Origin: Liolophura sinensis
Lineage: Eukaryota; Mollusca; Polyplacophora; Chitonida; Chitonidae
Reading direction: 5' to 3'
NCBI RefSeq assembly: GCF_032854445.1
Contig: NW_027018108.1
Span: 1 to 64,000, forward strand
Length of the DNA stretch: 64,000 bases
Part shown: one piece after another, positions 24,901-38,582 of the stretch
How positions within the stretch are numbered: the first letter of the stretch is position 1
Layout: the number at the start of each line of letters is the position of its first letter
The notes under the pieces: generated by a model
What the model was told of the DNA's origin: nothing
What the model saw: the letters and a program-made list of their open reading frames with translations, nothing else
The model's database searches: none
Program-made: the position numbers and the translations under genes

Positions 24901-25849
24901 TTTTTCAACAGCTGGAGATGCCTGGCCCAATTGCGCATCCTTTGGCACCTTATTGATGTGGGTCAGTGTTCAATTGTACTTTTTACAGCGGATTGTATCA
25001 AGTACCTTGTGTTTTTTTTATATACAAATGGTGTGGTTTTTCTACATGTAGATAAAGACATTGAGTTTGTCTTCGACTTAGAAGTAAGACATTTGCTGGG
25101 TGAGTTAAATGGGCTTGGCCCAAAGATTTGACGTCGTCTGGGCTACCGAAGGGCACATAACTTATAATGAAAAGTTGAATATAGTAATGACCAGTCGCGA
25201 TTGTACATAGTTAATGTAGCCGATTTCAATTCGCAAAAAGACCAGGCAAAAATCCAAAAGTGGAAAAACTGTTCCAATGCTGCTGGTAAGAGGCTAATCC
25301 GACGTATTTTGTGACGAGAAATCGAATGGTGCAAACCGCGTTGCTCTCCGACCAATACTTTTGGCTGTAGCCACAAATGAATAATCAATGATGTCAAGAT
25401 CACGTGCCCAGCAACGGCTCTTACTCCATGGAAACCAAGGAAATTTGCAATTTTTCAACAGCTGGAGATGCCTGGCCCAATTGCGCATCCTTTGGCACCT
25501 TATTGATGTGGGTCAGTGTTCAATTGTACTTTTTACAGCGGATTGTATCAAGTAACTTTTGTTTTTTTTATATACAAATGGTGTGGTTTTTCTACATGTA
25601 GATAAAGACATTGAGTTTGTCTTCGACTTAGAAGTAAGACATTTGTTGGGTGAGTTAAATGGGCTTGGCCCAAAGATTTGACGTCGTCTGGGCTACCGAA
25701 GGGCACATAACTTATAATGAAAAGTTGAATATAGTAATGACCAGTCGCGATTGTACATAGTTAATGGAGCCGATTTCAATTCGCAAAAAGACCAGGCAAA
25801 AATCCAAAAGTGGAAAAACTGTTCCAATGCTGCTGGTAAGAGGCTAATC

Positions 25850-28750
25850 CGACGTATTTTGTGACGAGAAATCGAATGGTGCAAACCGCGTTGCTCTCCG
25901 ACCAATACTTTTGGCTGTAGCCACAAATGAATAATCAATGATGTCAAGATCACGTGCCCAGCAACGGCTCTTACTCCATGGAAACCATAGAAATTTGCAA
26001 TTTTTCAACAGCTGGAGATGCCTGGCCCAATTGCGCATCCTTTGGCACCTTATTGATGTGGGTCAGTGTTCAATTGTACTTTTTACAGCGGATTGTATCA
26101 AGTACCTTTTGTTTTTTTTATATACAAATGGTGTGGTTTTTCTACATGTAGATAAAGACATTGAGTTTGTCTTCGACTTAGAAGTAAGACATTTGCTGGG
26201 TGAGATAAATGGGCTTGGCCCAAAGATTTGACGTCGTCTGGGCTACCGAAGGGCACATAACTTATAATGAAAAGTTGAATATAGTAATGACCAGTCGCGA
26301 TTGTACATAGTTAATGTAGCCGATTTCAATTCGCAAAAAGACCAGGCAAAAATCCAAAAGTGGAAAAACTGTTCCAATGCTGCTGGTAAGAGGTTAATCC
26401 GACGTATTTTGTGACGAGAAATCGAATGGTGCAAACCGCGTTGCTCTCCGACCAATACTTTTGGCTGTAGCCACAAATGAATAATCAATGATGTCAAGAT
26501 CACGTGCCCAGCAACGGCTCTTACTCCATGGAAACCATAGAAATTTGCAATTTTTCAACAGCTGGAGATGCCTGGCCCAATTGCGCATCCTTTGGCACCT
26601 TATTGATGTGGGTCAGTGTTCAATTGTACTTTTTACAGCGGATTGTATCAAGTACCTTGTGTTTTTTTTATATACAAATGGTGTGGTTTTTCTACATGTA
26701 GATAAAGACATTGAGTTTGTCTTCGACTTAGAAGTAAGACATTTGCTGGGTGAGTTAAATGGGCTTGGCCCAAAGATTTGACGTCGTCTGGGCTACCGAA
26801 GGGCACATAACTTATAATGAAAAGTTGAATATAGTAATGACCAGTCGCGATTGTACATAGTTAATGTAGCCGATTTCAATTCGCAAAAAGACCAGGCAAA
26901 AATCCAAAAGTAGAAAAACTGTTCCAATGCTGCTGGTAAGAGGCTAATCCGACGTATTTTGTAACGAGAAATCGAATGGTGCAAACCGCGTTGCTCTCCG
27001 ACCAATACTTTTGGCTGTAGCCACAAATGAATAATCAATGATGTCAAGATCACGTGCCCAGCAACGGCTCTTACTCCATGGAAACCAAGGAAATTTGCAA
27101 TTTTTCAACAGCTGGAGATGCCTGGCCCAATTGCGCATCCTTTGGCACCTTATTGATGTGGGTCAGTGTTCAATTGTACTTTTTACAGCGGATTGTATCA
27201 AGTACCTTGTGTTTTTTTTATATACAAATGGTGTGGTTTTTCTACATGTAGATAAAGACATTGAGTTTGTCTTCGACTTAGAAGTAAGACATTTGCTGGG
27301 TGAGTTAAATGGGCTTGGCCCAAAGATTTGACGTCGTCTGGGCTACCGAAGGGCACATAACTTATAATGAAAAGTTGAATATAGTAATGACCAGTCGCGA
27401 TTGTACATAGTTAATGTAGCCGATTTCAATTCGCAAAAAGACCAGGCAAAAATCCAAAAGTAGAAAAACTGTTCCAATGCTGCTGGTAAGAGGCTAATCC
27501 GACGTATTTTGTGACGAGAAATCGAATGGTGCAAACCGCGTTGCTCTCCGACCAATACTTTTGGCTGTAGCCACAAATGAATAATCAATGATGTCAAGAT
27601 CACGTGCCCAGCAACGGCTCTTACTCCATGGAAACCAAGGAAATTTGCAATTTTTCTACAGCTGGAGATGCCTGGCCCAATTGCGCATCCTTTGGCACCT
27701 TATTAATGTGGGTCAGTGTTCAATTGTACTTTTTACAGCGGATTGTATCAAGTACCTTTTGTTTTTTTTATATACAAATGATGTGGTTTTTCTACATGTA
27801 GATAAAGACATTGAGTTTGTCTTCGATTTAGAAGTAAGACATTTGCTGGGTGAGTTAAATGGGCTTGGCCCAAAGATTTGACGTCGTCTGGGCTACCGAA
27901 GGGCACCTAACTTATAATGAAAAGTTGAATATAGTAATGACCAGTTGCGAGTGTACATAGTTAATGTAGCCGATTTCAATTCGCAAAAAGACCAGGCAAA
28001 AATCCAAAAGTAGAAAAACTGTTCCAATGCTGCTGGTAAGAGGCTAATCCGACGTATTTTGTGACGAGAAATCGAATGGTGCAAACCGCGTTGCTCTCCG
28101 ACCAATACTTTTGGCTGTAGCCACAAATGAATAATCAATGATGTCAAGATCACGTGAACAGCAACGGCTCTTACTCCATGGAAACCATAGAAATTTGCAA
28201 TTTTTCAACAGCTGGAGATGCCTGGCCCAATTGCGCATCTTTCGGCACCTTATTGATGTGGGTCAGTGTTCAATTGTACTTTTTACAGCGGACTGTGTCA
28301 TGTACCTTGTGTTTTTTTATATACAAATGGTGTGGTTTTTCTACATGTAGATAAAGACATTGAGTTTGTCTTCGACTTAAAAGTAAGACATTTGTTGGGT
28401 GAGTTAAATGGGCTTGACCCAAAGATTTGACGTCGTCTGGGCTACCGAAGGGCACATAACTTATAATGAAAAGTTGAATATAGTAATGACCAGTCGCGAT
28501 TGTACATAGTTAATGTAGCCGATTTTAATTAGCAAAAAGACCAGGCAAAAATCCAAAAGTGGAAAAACTGTTCCAATGCTGCTGGTAAGAGGCTAATCCG
28601 ACGTATTTTGTGACGAGAAATCGAATGGTGCAAACCGCGTTGCTCTCCGACCAATACTTTTGGCTGTAGCCACAAATGAATAATCAATGATGTCAAGATC
28701 ACGTGCCCAGCAACGGCTCTTACTCCATGGAAACCAAGGAAATTTGCAAT
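25850..28750. repeat. Five-copy duplicated block, right version (M48-M52)
   Basis: M48-M52 (25938, 26488, 27038, 27588, 28138) match M41-M45 in order and rare markers. Differences seen by eye: M51 has GTAG where M44 has GTGG, and M52 has CTTAAAAG and GCTTGACCC where M45 has CTTAGAAG and GCTTGGCCC. Two unrelated copies (M46, M47) separate the versions, giving a seven-copy offset. Confidence 0.82.
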
Positions 28751-31700
28751 TTTTCAACAGCTGGAGATGCCTGGCCCAATTGCGCATCCTTTGGCACCTT
28801 ATTGATGTGGGTCAGTGTTCAATTGTACTTTTTACAGCGGATTGTATCAAGTACCTTTTGTTTTTTTTATATACAAATGGTGTGGTTTTTCTACATGTAG
28901 ATAAAGACATTGAGTTTGTCTTCGACTTAGAAGTAAGACATTTGCTGGGTGAGTTAAATGGGCTTGGCCCAAAGATTTGACGTCGTCTGGGCTACCGAAG
29001 GGCACATAACTTATAATGAAAAGTTGAATATAGTAATGACCAGTCGCGATTGTACATAGTTAATGTAGCCGATTTCAATTCGCAAAAAGACCAGGCAAAA
29101 ATCCAAAAGTGGAAAAACTGTTCCAATGCTGCTGGTAAGAGGCTAATCCGACGTATTTTGTGACGAGAAATCGAATGGTGCAAACCGCGTTGCTCTCCGA
29201 CCAATACTTTTGGCTGTAGCCACAAATGAATAATCAATGATGTCAAGATCACGTGCCCAGCAACGGCTCTTACTCCATGGAAACCAAGGAAATTTGCAAT
29301 TTTTCAACAGCTGGAGATGCCTGGCCCAATTGCGCATCCTTTGGCACCTTATTGATGTGGGTCAGTGTTCAATTGTACTTTTTACAGCGGATTGTATCAA
29401 GTACCTTTTGTTTTTTTTATATACAAATGGTGTGGTTTTTCTACATGTAGATAAAGACATTGAGTTTGTTTTCGACTTAGAAGTAAGACATTTGCTGGGT
29501 GAGTTAAATGGGCTTGGCCCAAAGATTTGACGCCGTCTGGGCTACCGAAGGGCACATAACTTATAATGAAAAGTTGAATATAGTAATGACCAGTCGCGAT
29601 TGTACATAGTTAATGTAGCCGATTTCAATTCGCAAAAAGACAAGGCAAAAATCCAAAAGTAGAAAAACTGTTCCAATGCTGCTGGTAAGAGGCTAATCCG
29701 ACGTATTTTGTGACGAGAAATCGAATGGTGCAAACCGCGTTGCTCTCCGACCAATACTTTTGGCTGTAGCCACAAATGAATAATCAATGATGTCAAGATC
29801 ACGTGCCCAGCAACGGCTCTTACTCCATGGAAACCAAGGAAATTTGCAATTTTTCAACAGCTGGAGATGCCTGGCCCAATTGCGCATCCTTTGGCACCTT
29901 ATTGATGTGGGTCAGTGTTCAATTGTACTTTTTACAGCGGACTGTATCAAGTACCTTGTGTTTTTTTATATACAAATGGTGTGGTTTTTCTACATGTAGA
30001 TAAAGACATTGAGTTTGTCTTCGACTTAGAAGTAAGACATTTGCTGGGTGAGTTAAATGGGCTTGGCCCAAGGATTTGACGTCGTCTGGGCTACCGAAGG
30101 GCACATAACTTATAATGAAATGTTGAATATAGTAATGACCAGTCGCGATTGTACATAGTTAATGTAGCAGATTTCAATTAGCAAAATGAGCAGGCAAAAA
30201 TCCAAAAGTGGAAAAACTGTTCCAATGCTGCTGGTAAGAGGCTAATCCGACGTATTTTGTGACGAGAAATCGAATGGTGCAAACCGCGTTGCTCTCCGAC
30301 CAATACTTTTGGCTGTAGCCACAAATGAATAATCAATGATGTCAAGATCACGTGCCCAGCAACGGCTCTTACTCCATGGAAACCAAGGAAATTTGCAATT
30401 TTTCAACAGCTGGAGATGCCTGGCCCAATTGCGCATCCTTTGGCACCTTATTGATGTGGGTCAGTGTTCAATTGTACTTTTTACAGCGGATTGTATCAAG
30501 TAACTTGTGTTTTTTTTATATACAAATGGTGTGGTTTTTCTACATGTAGATAAAGACATTGAGTTTGTCTTCGACTTAGAAGTAAGACATTTGCTGGGTG
30601 AGTTAAATGGGCTTGGCCCAAAGATTTGACGTCGTCTGGGCTACCGAAGGGCACATAACTTATAATGAAATGTTGAATATAGTAATGACCAGTCGCGATT
30701 GTACATAGTTAATGTAGCCGATTTCAATTAGCAAAATGACCAGGCAAAAATCCAAAAGTGGAAAAACTGTTCCAATGCTGTTGGTAAGAGACTAATCCGA
30801 CGTATTTTGTGACGAGAAATCGAATGGTGCAAACCGCGTTGCTCTCCGACCAATACTTTTGGCTGTAGCCACAAATGAATAATCAATGATGTCAAGATCA
30901 CGTGCCCAGCAACGGCTCTTAATCCATGGAAACCATAGAAATTTGCAATTTTTCAACAGCTGGAGATGCCTGGCCCATTTGCGCATCCTTTGGCACCTTA
31001 TTGATGTGGGTCAGTGTTCAATTGTACTTTTTACAGCGGATTGTATCAAGTACCTTTTGTTTTTTTTATATACAAATGGTGTGGTTTTTCTACATGTAGA
31101 TAAAGACATTGAGTTTGTCTTCGACTTAGAAGTAAGACATTTGTTGGGTGAGTTAAATGGGCTTGGCCCAAAGATTTGACGTCGTCTGGGCTACCGAAGG
31201 GCACATAACTTATAATGAAAAGTTGAATATAGTAATGACCAGTCGCGATTGTACATAGCTAATGTACCCGATTTCAATTCGCAAAAAGACCAGGCAAAAA
31301 TCCAAAAGTAGAAAAACTGTTCCAATGCTGCTGGTAAGAGGCTAATCCGACGTATTTTGTGACGAGAAATCGAATGGTGCAAACCGCGTTGCTCTCCGAC
31401 CAATACTTTTGGCTGTAGCCACAAATGAATAATCAATGATGTCAAGATCACGTGCCCAGCAACGGCTCTTACTCCATGGAAACCATAGAAATTTGCAATT
31501 TTTCAACAGCTGGAGATGCTTGGCCCAATTGCGAATCTTTCGGCACCTTATTAATGTGGGTCAGTGTTCAATTGTACTTTTTACAGCGGACTGTGTCATG
31601 TACCTTGTGTTTTTTTATATACAAATGGTGTGGTTTTTCTACATGTAGATAAAGACATTGAGTTTGTCTTCGACTTAGAAGTAAGACATTTGTTGGGTGA

Positions 31701-31984
31701 GTTAAATGGGCTTGACCCAAAGATTTGACGTCGTCTGGGCTACCGAAGGGCACATAACTTATAATGAAAAGTTGAATATAGTAATGACCAGTCGCGATTG
31801 TACATAGTTAATGTAGCCGATTTTAATTAGCAAAAAGACCAGGCAAAAATCCAAAAGTGGAAAAACTGTTCCAATGCTGCTGGTAAGAGGCTAATCCGAC
31901 GTATTTTGTGACGAGAAATCGAATGGCGCAAACCGCGTTGCTCTCCGACCAATACTTTTGGCTGTAGCCACAAATGAATAATCA

Positions 31985-34183
31985 ATGATGTCAAGATCAC
32001 GTGCCCAGCAACGGCTCTTACTCCATGGAAACCAAGGAAATTTGCAATTTTTCAACAGCTGGAGATGCCTGGCCCAATTGCGCATCCTTTGGCACCTTAT
32101 TGATGTGGGTCAGTGTTCAATTGTACTTTTTACAGCGGATTGTATCAAGTACCTTTTGTTTTTTTTATATACAAATGGTGTGGTTTTTCTACATGTAGAT
32201 AAAGACATTGAGTTTGTCTTCGACTTAGAAGTAAGACATTTGTTGGGTGAGTTAAATGGGCTTGGCCCAAAGATTTGACGTCGTCTGGGCTACCGAAGGG
32301 CACATAACTTATAATGAAAAGTTGAATATAGTAATGACCAGTCGCGATTGTACATAGTTAATGTAGCCGATTTCAATTCGCAAAAAGAAAAGGCAAAAAT
32401 CCAAAAGTGGAAAAACTGTTCCAATGCTGCTGGTAAGAGGCTAATCCGACGTATTTTGTGACGAGAAATCGAATGGTGCAAACCGCGTTGCTCTCCGACC
32501 AATACTTTTGGCTGTAGCCACAAATGAATAATCAATGATGTCAAGATCACGTGCCCAGCAACGGCTCTTACTCCATGGAAACCAAGGAAATTTGCAATTT
32601 TTCAACAGCTGGAGATGCCTGGCCCAATTGCGCATCCTTTGGCACCTTATTGATGTGGGTCAGTGTTCAATTGTACTTTTTACAGCGGGTTGTATCAAGT
32701 ACCTTTTGTTTTTTTATATGCAAATGGTGTGGTTTTTCTACATGTAGATAAAGACATTGAGTTTGTCTTCGACTTAGAAGTAAGACATTTGCTGGGTGAG
32801 TTAAATGGGCTTGGCCCAAAGATTTGACGTCGTCTGGGCTACCGAAGGGCACATAACTTATAATGAAAAATTGAATATAGTAATGACCAGTCGCGATTGT
32901 ACATAGCTAATGTACCCGATTTCAATAAGCAAAAAGACCAGGCAAAAATCCAAAAGTGGAAAAACTGTTCCAATGCTGCTGGTAAGAGGCTAATCCGACG
33001 TATTTTGTGACGAGAAATCGAATGGTGCAAACCGCGTTGCTCTCCGACCAATACTTTTGGCTGTAGCCACAAATGAATAATCAATGATGTCAAGATCACG
33101 TGCCCAGCAACGGCTCTTACTCCATGGAAACCAAGGAAATTTGCAATTTTTCAACAGCTGGAGATGCCTGGCCCAATTGCGCATCCTTTGGCACCTTATT
33201 GATGTGGGTCAGTGTTCAATTGTACTTTTTACAGCGGATTGTATCAAGTACCTTGTGTTTTTTTTATATACAAATGGTGTGGTTTTTCTACATGTAGATA
33301 AAGACATTGAGTTTGTCATCGACTTAGAAGTAAGACATTTGCTGGGTGAGTTAAACGGGCTTGGCCCAAAGATTTGACGTCGTCTGGGCTACCGAAGGGC
33401 ACATAACTTATAATGAAAAGTTGAATATAGTAATGACCAGTCGCGATTGTACATAGTTAATGTAGCCGATTTCAATTAGCAAAAAGAACAGGCAAAAATC
33501 CAAAAGTGGAAAAACTGTTCCAATGCTGCTGGCAAGAGACTAATCCGACGTATTTTGTGACGAGAAATCGAATGGTGCAAACCGCGTTGCTCTCCGACCA
33601 ATACTTTTGGCTGTAGCCACAAGTGAATAATCAATGATGTCAAGATCACGTGCCCAGCAACGGCTCTTACTCCATGGAAACCAAGGAAATTTGCAATTTT
33701 TCAACAGCTGGAGATGCCTGGCCCAATTGGGCATCCTTTGGCACCTTATTGATGTGGGTCAGTGTTCAATTGTACTTTTTACAGCGGATTGTATCAAGTA
33801 CCTTGTGTTTTTTCTATATACAAATGGTGTGGTTTTTCTACATGTAGATAAAGACATTGAGTTTGTCTTCGACTTAGAAGTAAGACATTTGCTGGGTGAG
33901 TTAAATGGGCTTTGCCCAAAGATTTGACGTCGTCTGGGCTACCGAAGGGCACATAACTTATAATGAAAAGTTGAATATAGTAATGACCAGTCGCGATTGT
34001 ACATAGTTAATGTAGCCGATTTCAATTCGCAAAAAGACCAGGCAAAAATCCAAAAGTAGAAAAACTGTTCCCATGCTGCTGGTAAGAGGCTAATCCGACG
34101 TATTTTGTGACGAGAAATCGAATGGTGCAAACCGCGTTGCTCTCCGACCAATACTTTTGGCTGTAGCCACAAATGAATAATCA
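31985..34183. repeat. Transitional segment, copies M59-M62
   Basis: The four copies start at 31985, 32535, 33084 and 33634. M60 combines GCGGGTTG with a T7 run and TATATGCAAATGG, and ends with AGCTAATGTACCC, a marker also present in M22 and M57. M61 has GTCATCGAC and TTAAACGGG. M62 has AATTGGGCATCC, an interrupted T run (TTTTTTCTATATA) and GGGCTTTGCCC. From here rightward ACCATAGAA is absent until M108. Confidence 0.88.
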
Positions 34184-37100
34184 ATGATGTCAAGATCACG
34201 TGCCCAGCAACGGCTCTTACTCCATGGAAACCAAGGAAATTTGCAATTTTTCAACAGCTGGAGATGCCTGGCCCAATTGCGCATCCTTTGGCACCTTATT
34301 GATGTGGGTCAGTGTTCAATTGTACTTTTTACAGCGGATTGTATCAAGTACCTTGTGTTTTTTTTATATACAAATGGTGTGGTTTTTCTACATGTAGATA
34401 AAGACATTGAGTTTGTCTTCGACTTAGAAGTAAGACATTTGCTGGGTGAGTTAAATGGGCTTTGCCCAAAGATTTGACGTCGTCTGGGCTACCGAAGGGC
34501 ACATAACTTATAATGAAAAGTTGAATATAGTAATGACCAGTCGCGATTGTACATAGTTAATGTAGCCGATTTCAATTCGCAAAAAGACCAGGCAAAAATC
34601 CAAAAGTAGAAAAACTGTTCCAATGCTGCTGGTAAGAGGCTAATCCGACGTATTTTGTGACGAGAAATCGAATGGTGCAAACCGCGTTGCTCTCCGACCA
34701 ATACTTTTGGCTGTAGCCACAAATGAATAATCAATGATGTCAAGATCACGTGCCCAGCAACGGCTCTTACTCCATGGAAACCAAGGAAATTTGCAATTTT
34801 TCAACAGCTGGAGATGCCTGGCCCAATTGCGCATCCTTTGGCACCTTATTGATGTGGGTCAGTGTTCAATTGTACTTTTTACAGCGGGTTGTATCAAGTA
34901 CCTTGTGTTTTTTTTATATACAAATGGTGTGGTTTTTCTACATGTAGATAAAGATATTGAGTTTGTCTTCGACTTAGAAGTAAGACATTTGCTGGGTGAG
35001 TTAAATGGGCTTGGCCCAAAGATTTGACGTCGTCTGGGCTACCGAAGGGCACATAACTTATAATGAAATGTTGAATATAGTAATGACCAGTCGCGATTGT
35101 ACATAGTTAATGTAGCCGATTTCAATTAGCAAAAAGACCAGGCAAAAATCCAAAAGTAGAAAAACTGTTCCAATGCTGCTGGTAAGAGGCTAATCCGACG
35201 TATTTTGTGACGAGAAATCGAATGGTGCAAACCGCGTTGCTCTCCAACCAATACTTTTGGCTGTAGCCACAAATGAATAATCAATGATGTCAAGATCACG
35301 TGCCCAGCAACGGCTCTTACTCCATGGAAACCAAGGAAATTTGCAATTTTTCAACAGCTGGAGATGCCTGGCCCAATTGCGCATCCTTTGGCACCTTATT
35401 GATGTGGGTCAGTGTTCAATTGTACTTTTTACAGCGGATTGTATCAAGTACCTTGTGTTTTTTTTATATACAGATGGTGTGGTTTTTCTACATGTAGATA
35501 AAGACATTGAGTTTGTCTTCGACTTAGAAGTAAGACATTTGCTGGGTGAGTTAAATGGGCTTGGCCCAAAGATTTGACGTCGTCTGGGCTACCGAAGGGC
35601 ACATAACTTATAATAAAAAGTTGAATATAGTAATGACCAGTCGCGATCGTACATAGTTAATGTAGCCGATTTCAATTAGCAAAAAGACCAGGCAAAAATC
35701 CAAAAGTAGAAAAACTGTTCCAATGCTGCTGGTAAGAGGCTAATCCGACGTATTTTGTGACGAGAAATCGAATGGTGCAAACCGCGTTGCTCTCCGACCA
35801 ATACTTTTGGCTGTAGCCACAAATGAATAATCAATGATGTCAAGATCACGTGCCCAGCAACGGCTCTTACTCCATGGAAACCAAGGAAATTTGCAATTTT
35901 TCAACAGCTGGAGATGCCTGGCCCAATTGCGCATCCTTTGGCACCTTATTGATGTGGGTCAGTGTTGAATTGTACTTTTTACAGCGGATTGTATCAAGTA
36001 CCTTTTGTTTTTTTTATATACAAATGGTGTGGTTTTTCTACATGTAGATAAAGACATTGAGTTTGTCTTCGACTTAGAAGTAAGACATTTGTTGGGTGAG
36101 TTAAATGGGCTTGGCCCAAAGATTTGACGTCGTCTGGGCTACCGAAGGGCACATAACTTATAATGAAAAATTGAATATAGTAATGACCAGTCGCGATTGT
36201 ACATAGCTAATGTAGCCGATTTCAATTCGCAAAAAGACCAGGCAAAAATCCAAAAGTGGAAAAACTGTTCCAATGCTGCTGGTAAGAGGCTAATCCGACG
36301 TATTTTGTGACGAGAAATCGAATGGTGCAAACCGCGTTGCTCTCCAACCAATACTTTTGGCTGTAGCCACAAATGAATAATCAATGATGTCAAGATCACG
36401 TGCCCAGCAACGGCTCTTACTCCATGGAAACCAAGGAAATTTGCAATTTTTCAACAGCTGGAGATGCCTGGCCCAATTGCGCATCCTTTGGCACCTTATT
36501 GATGTGGGTCAGTGTTCAATTGTACTTTTTACAGCGGATTGTATCAAGTACCTTGTGTTTTTTTTATATACAAATGGTGTGGTTTTTCTACATGTAGATA
36601 AAGACATTGAGTTTGTCTTCGACTTAGAAGTAAGACATTTGCTGGGTGAGTTAAATGGGCTTGGCCCAAAGATTTGACGTCGTCTGGGCTACCGAAGGGC
36701 ACATAACTTATAATGAAAAGTTGAATATAGTAATGACCAGTCGCGATTGTACATAGTTAATGTAGCCGATTTCAATTCGCAAAAAGACCAGGCAAAAATC
36801 CAAAAGTGGAAAAACTGTTCCAATGCTGCTGGTAAGAGACTAATCCGACGTATTTTGTGACGAGAAATCGAATGGTGCAAACCGCGTTGCTCTCCGACCA
36901 ATACTTTTGGCTGTAGCCACAAATGAATAATCAATGATGTCAAGATCACGTGCCCAGCAACGGCTCTTACTCCATGGAAACCAAGGAAATTTGCAATTTT
37001 TCAACAGCTGGAGATGCCTGGCCCAATTGCGCATCCTTTGGCACCTTATTGATGTGGGTCAGTGTTCAATTGTACTTTTTACAGCGGGTTGTATCAAGTA

Positions 37101-38582
37101 CCTTGTGTTTTTTTTATATACAAATGGTGTGGTTTTTCTACATGTAGATAAAGACATTGAGTTTGTCTTCGACTTAGAAGTAAGACATTTGCTGGGTGAG
37201 TTAAATGGGCTTGGCCCAAAGATTTGACGTCGTCTGGGCTACCGAAGGGCACATAACTTATAATGAAATGTTGAATATAGTAATGACCAGTCGCGATCGT
37301 ACATAGTTAATGTAGCCGATTTCAATTCGCAAAAAGACCAGGCAAAAATCCAAAAGTGGAAAAACTGTTCCAATGCTGCTGGTAAGAGACTAATCCGACG
37401 TATTTTGTGACGAGAAATCGAATGGTGCAAACCGCGTTGCTCTCCGACCAATACTTTTGGCTGTAGCCACAAATGAATAATCAATGATGTCAAGATCACG
37501 TGCCCAGCAACGGCTCTTACTCCATGGAAACCAAGGAAATTTGCAATTTTTCAACAGCTGGAGATGCCTGGCCCAATTGCGCATCCTTTGGCACCTTATT
37601 GATGTGGGTCAGTGTTCAATTGTACTTTTTACAGCGGATTGTATCAAGTACCTTGTGTTTTTTTTATATACAGATGGTGTGGTTTTTCTACATGTAGATA
37701 AAGACATTGAGTTTGTCTTCGACTTAGAAGTAAGACATTTGCTGGGTGAGTTAAATGGGCTTGGCCCAAAGATTTGACGTCGTCTGGGCTACCGAAGGGC
37801 ACATAACTTATAATAAAAAGTTGAATATAGTAATGACCAGTCGCGATCGTACATAGTTAATGTAGCCGATTTCAATTAGCAAAAAGACCAGGCAAAAATC
37901 CAAAAGTAGAAAAACTGTTCCAATGCTGCTGGTAAGAGGCTAATCCGACGTATTTTGTGACGAGAAATCGAATGGTGCAAACCGCGTTGCTCTCCGACCA
38001 ATACTTTTGGCTGTAGCCACAAATGAATAATCAATGATGTCAAGATCACGTGCCCAGCAACGGCTCTTACTCCATGGAAACCAAGGAAATTTGCAATTTT
38101 TCAACAGCTGGAGATGCCTGGCCCAATTGCGCATCCTTTGGCACCTTATTGATGTGGGTCAGTGTTCAATTGTACTTTTTACAGCGGACTGTATCAAGTA
38201 CCTTGTGTTTTTTTATATACAAATGGTGTGGTTTTTCTACATGTAGATAAAGACATTGAGTTTGTCTTCGACTTAGAAGTAAGACATTTGCTGGGTGAGT
38301 TAAATGGGCTTGGCCCAAAGATTTGACGTCGTCTGGGCTACCGAAGGGCACATAACTTATAATGAAATGTTGAATATAGTAATGACCAGTCGCGATTGTA
38401 CATAGTTAATGTAGCCGATTTCAATTAGCAAAATGAGCAGGCAAAAATCCAAAAGTGGAAAAACTGTTCCAATGCTGCTGGTAAGAGGCTAACCCGACGT
38501 ATTTTGTGACGAGAAATCGAATGGTGCAAACCGCGTTGCTCTCCGACCAATACTTTTGGCTGTAGCCACAAATGAATAATCA
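34184..38582. repeat. Eight-copy block M63-M70, first version
   Basis: Ordered marker copies: M63 (34184) GGGCTTTGCCC; M64 (34734) GCGGGTTG plus AAGATATTG; M65 (35284) CAGATGG plus ATAATAAAAAG and GCGATCGTAC; M66 (35834) GTGTTGAATTG plus GAAAAATTG; M67 (36384) TTCGC with AAGAGACTAA; M68 (36934) GCGGGTTG plus GCGATCGTAC; M69 (37484) CAGATGG; M70 (38034) T7 plus AAAATGAGCAGG and GGCTAACCCG. CTCCAACC closes M64 and M66. The same order reappears at 42981-49028 with three extra copies inserted. Confidence 0.88.

Larger units (their letters stand above)
16590..31984. repeat. ACCATAGAA-rich segment, copies M31-M58
   Basis: ACCATAGAA replaces ACCAAGGAA in M31 (16590), M35 (18791), M39 (20989), M41 (22089), M42 (22639), M45 (24289), M48 (25938), M49 (26488), M52 (28138), M57 (30886) and M58 (31436). 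Outside this stretch the variant is seen only in M25 (13290), M108 (58930) and M109 (59479). A second rare type, with TTTTTCTACAGC, TTATTAATG, CAAATGATG, CACCTAAC and GTTGCGAGTG, occurs at M33 (17691), M44 (23739) and M51 (27588). T7 copies are M35, M36, M45, M52, M55 and M58. M37 has GGGAGAGTT instead of GGGTGAGTT. Confidence 0.92.
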
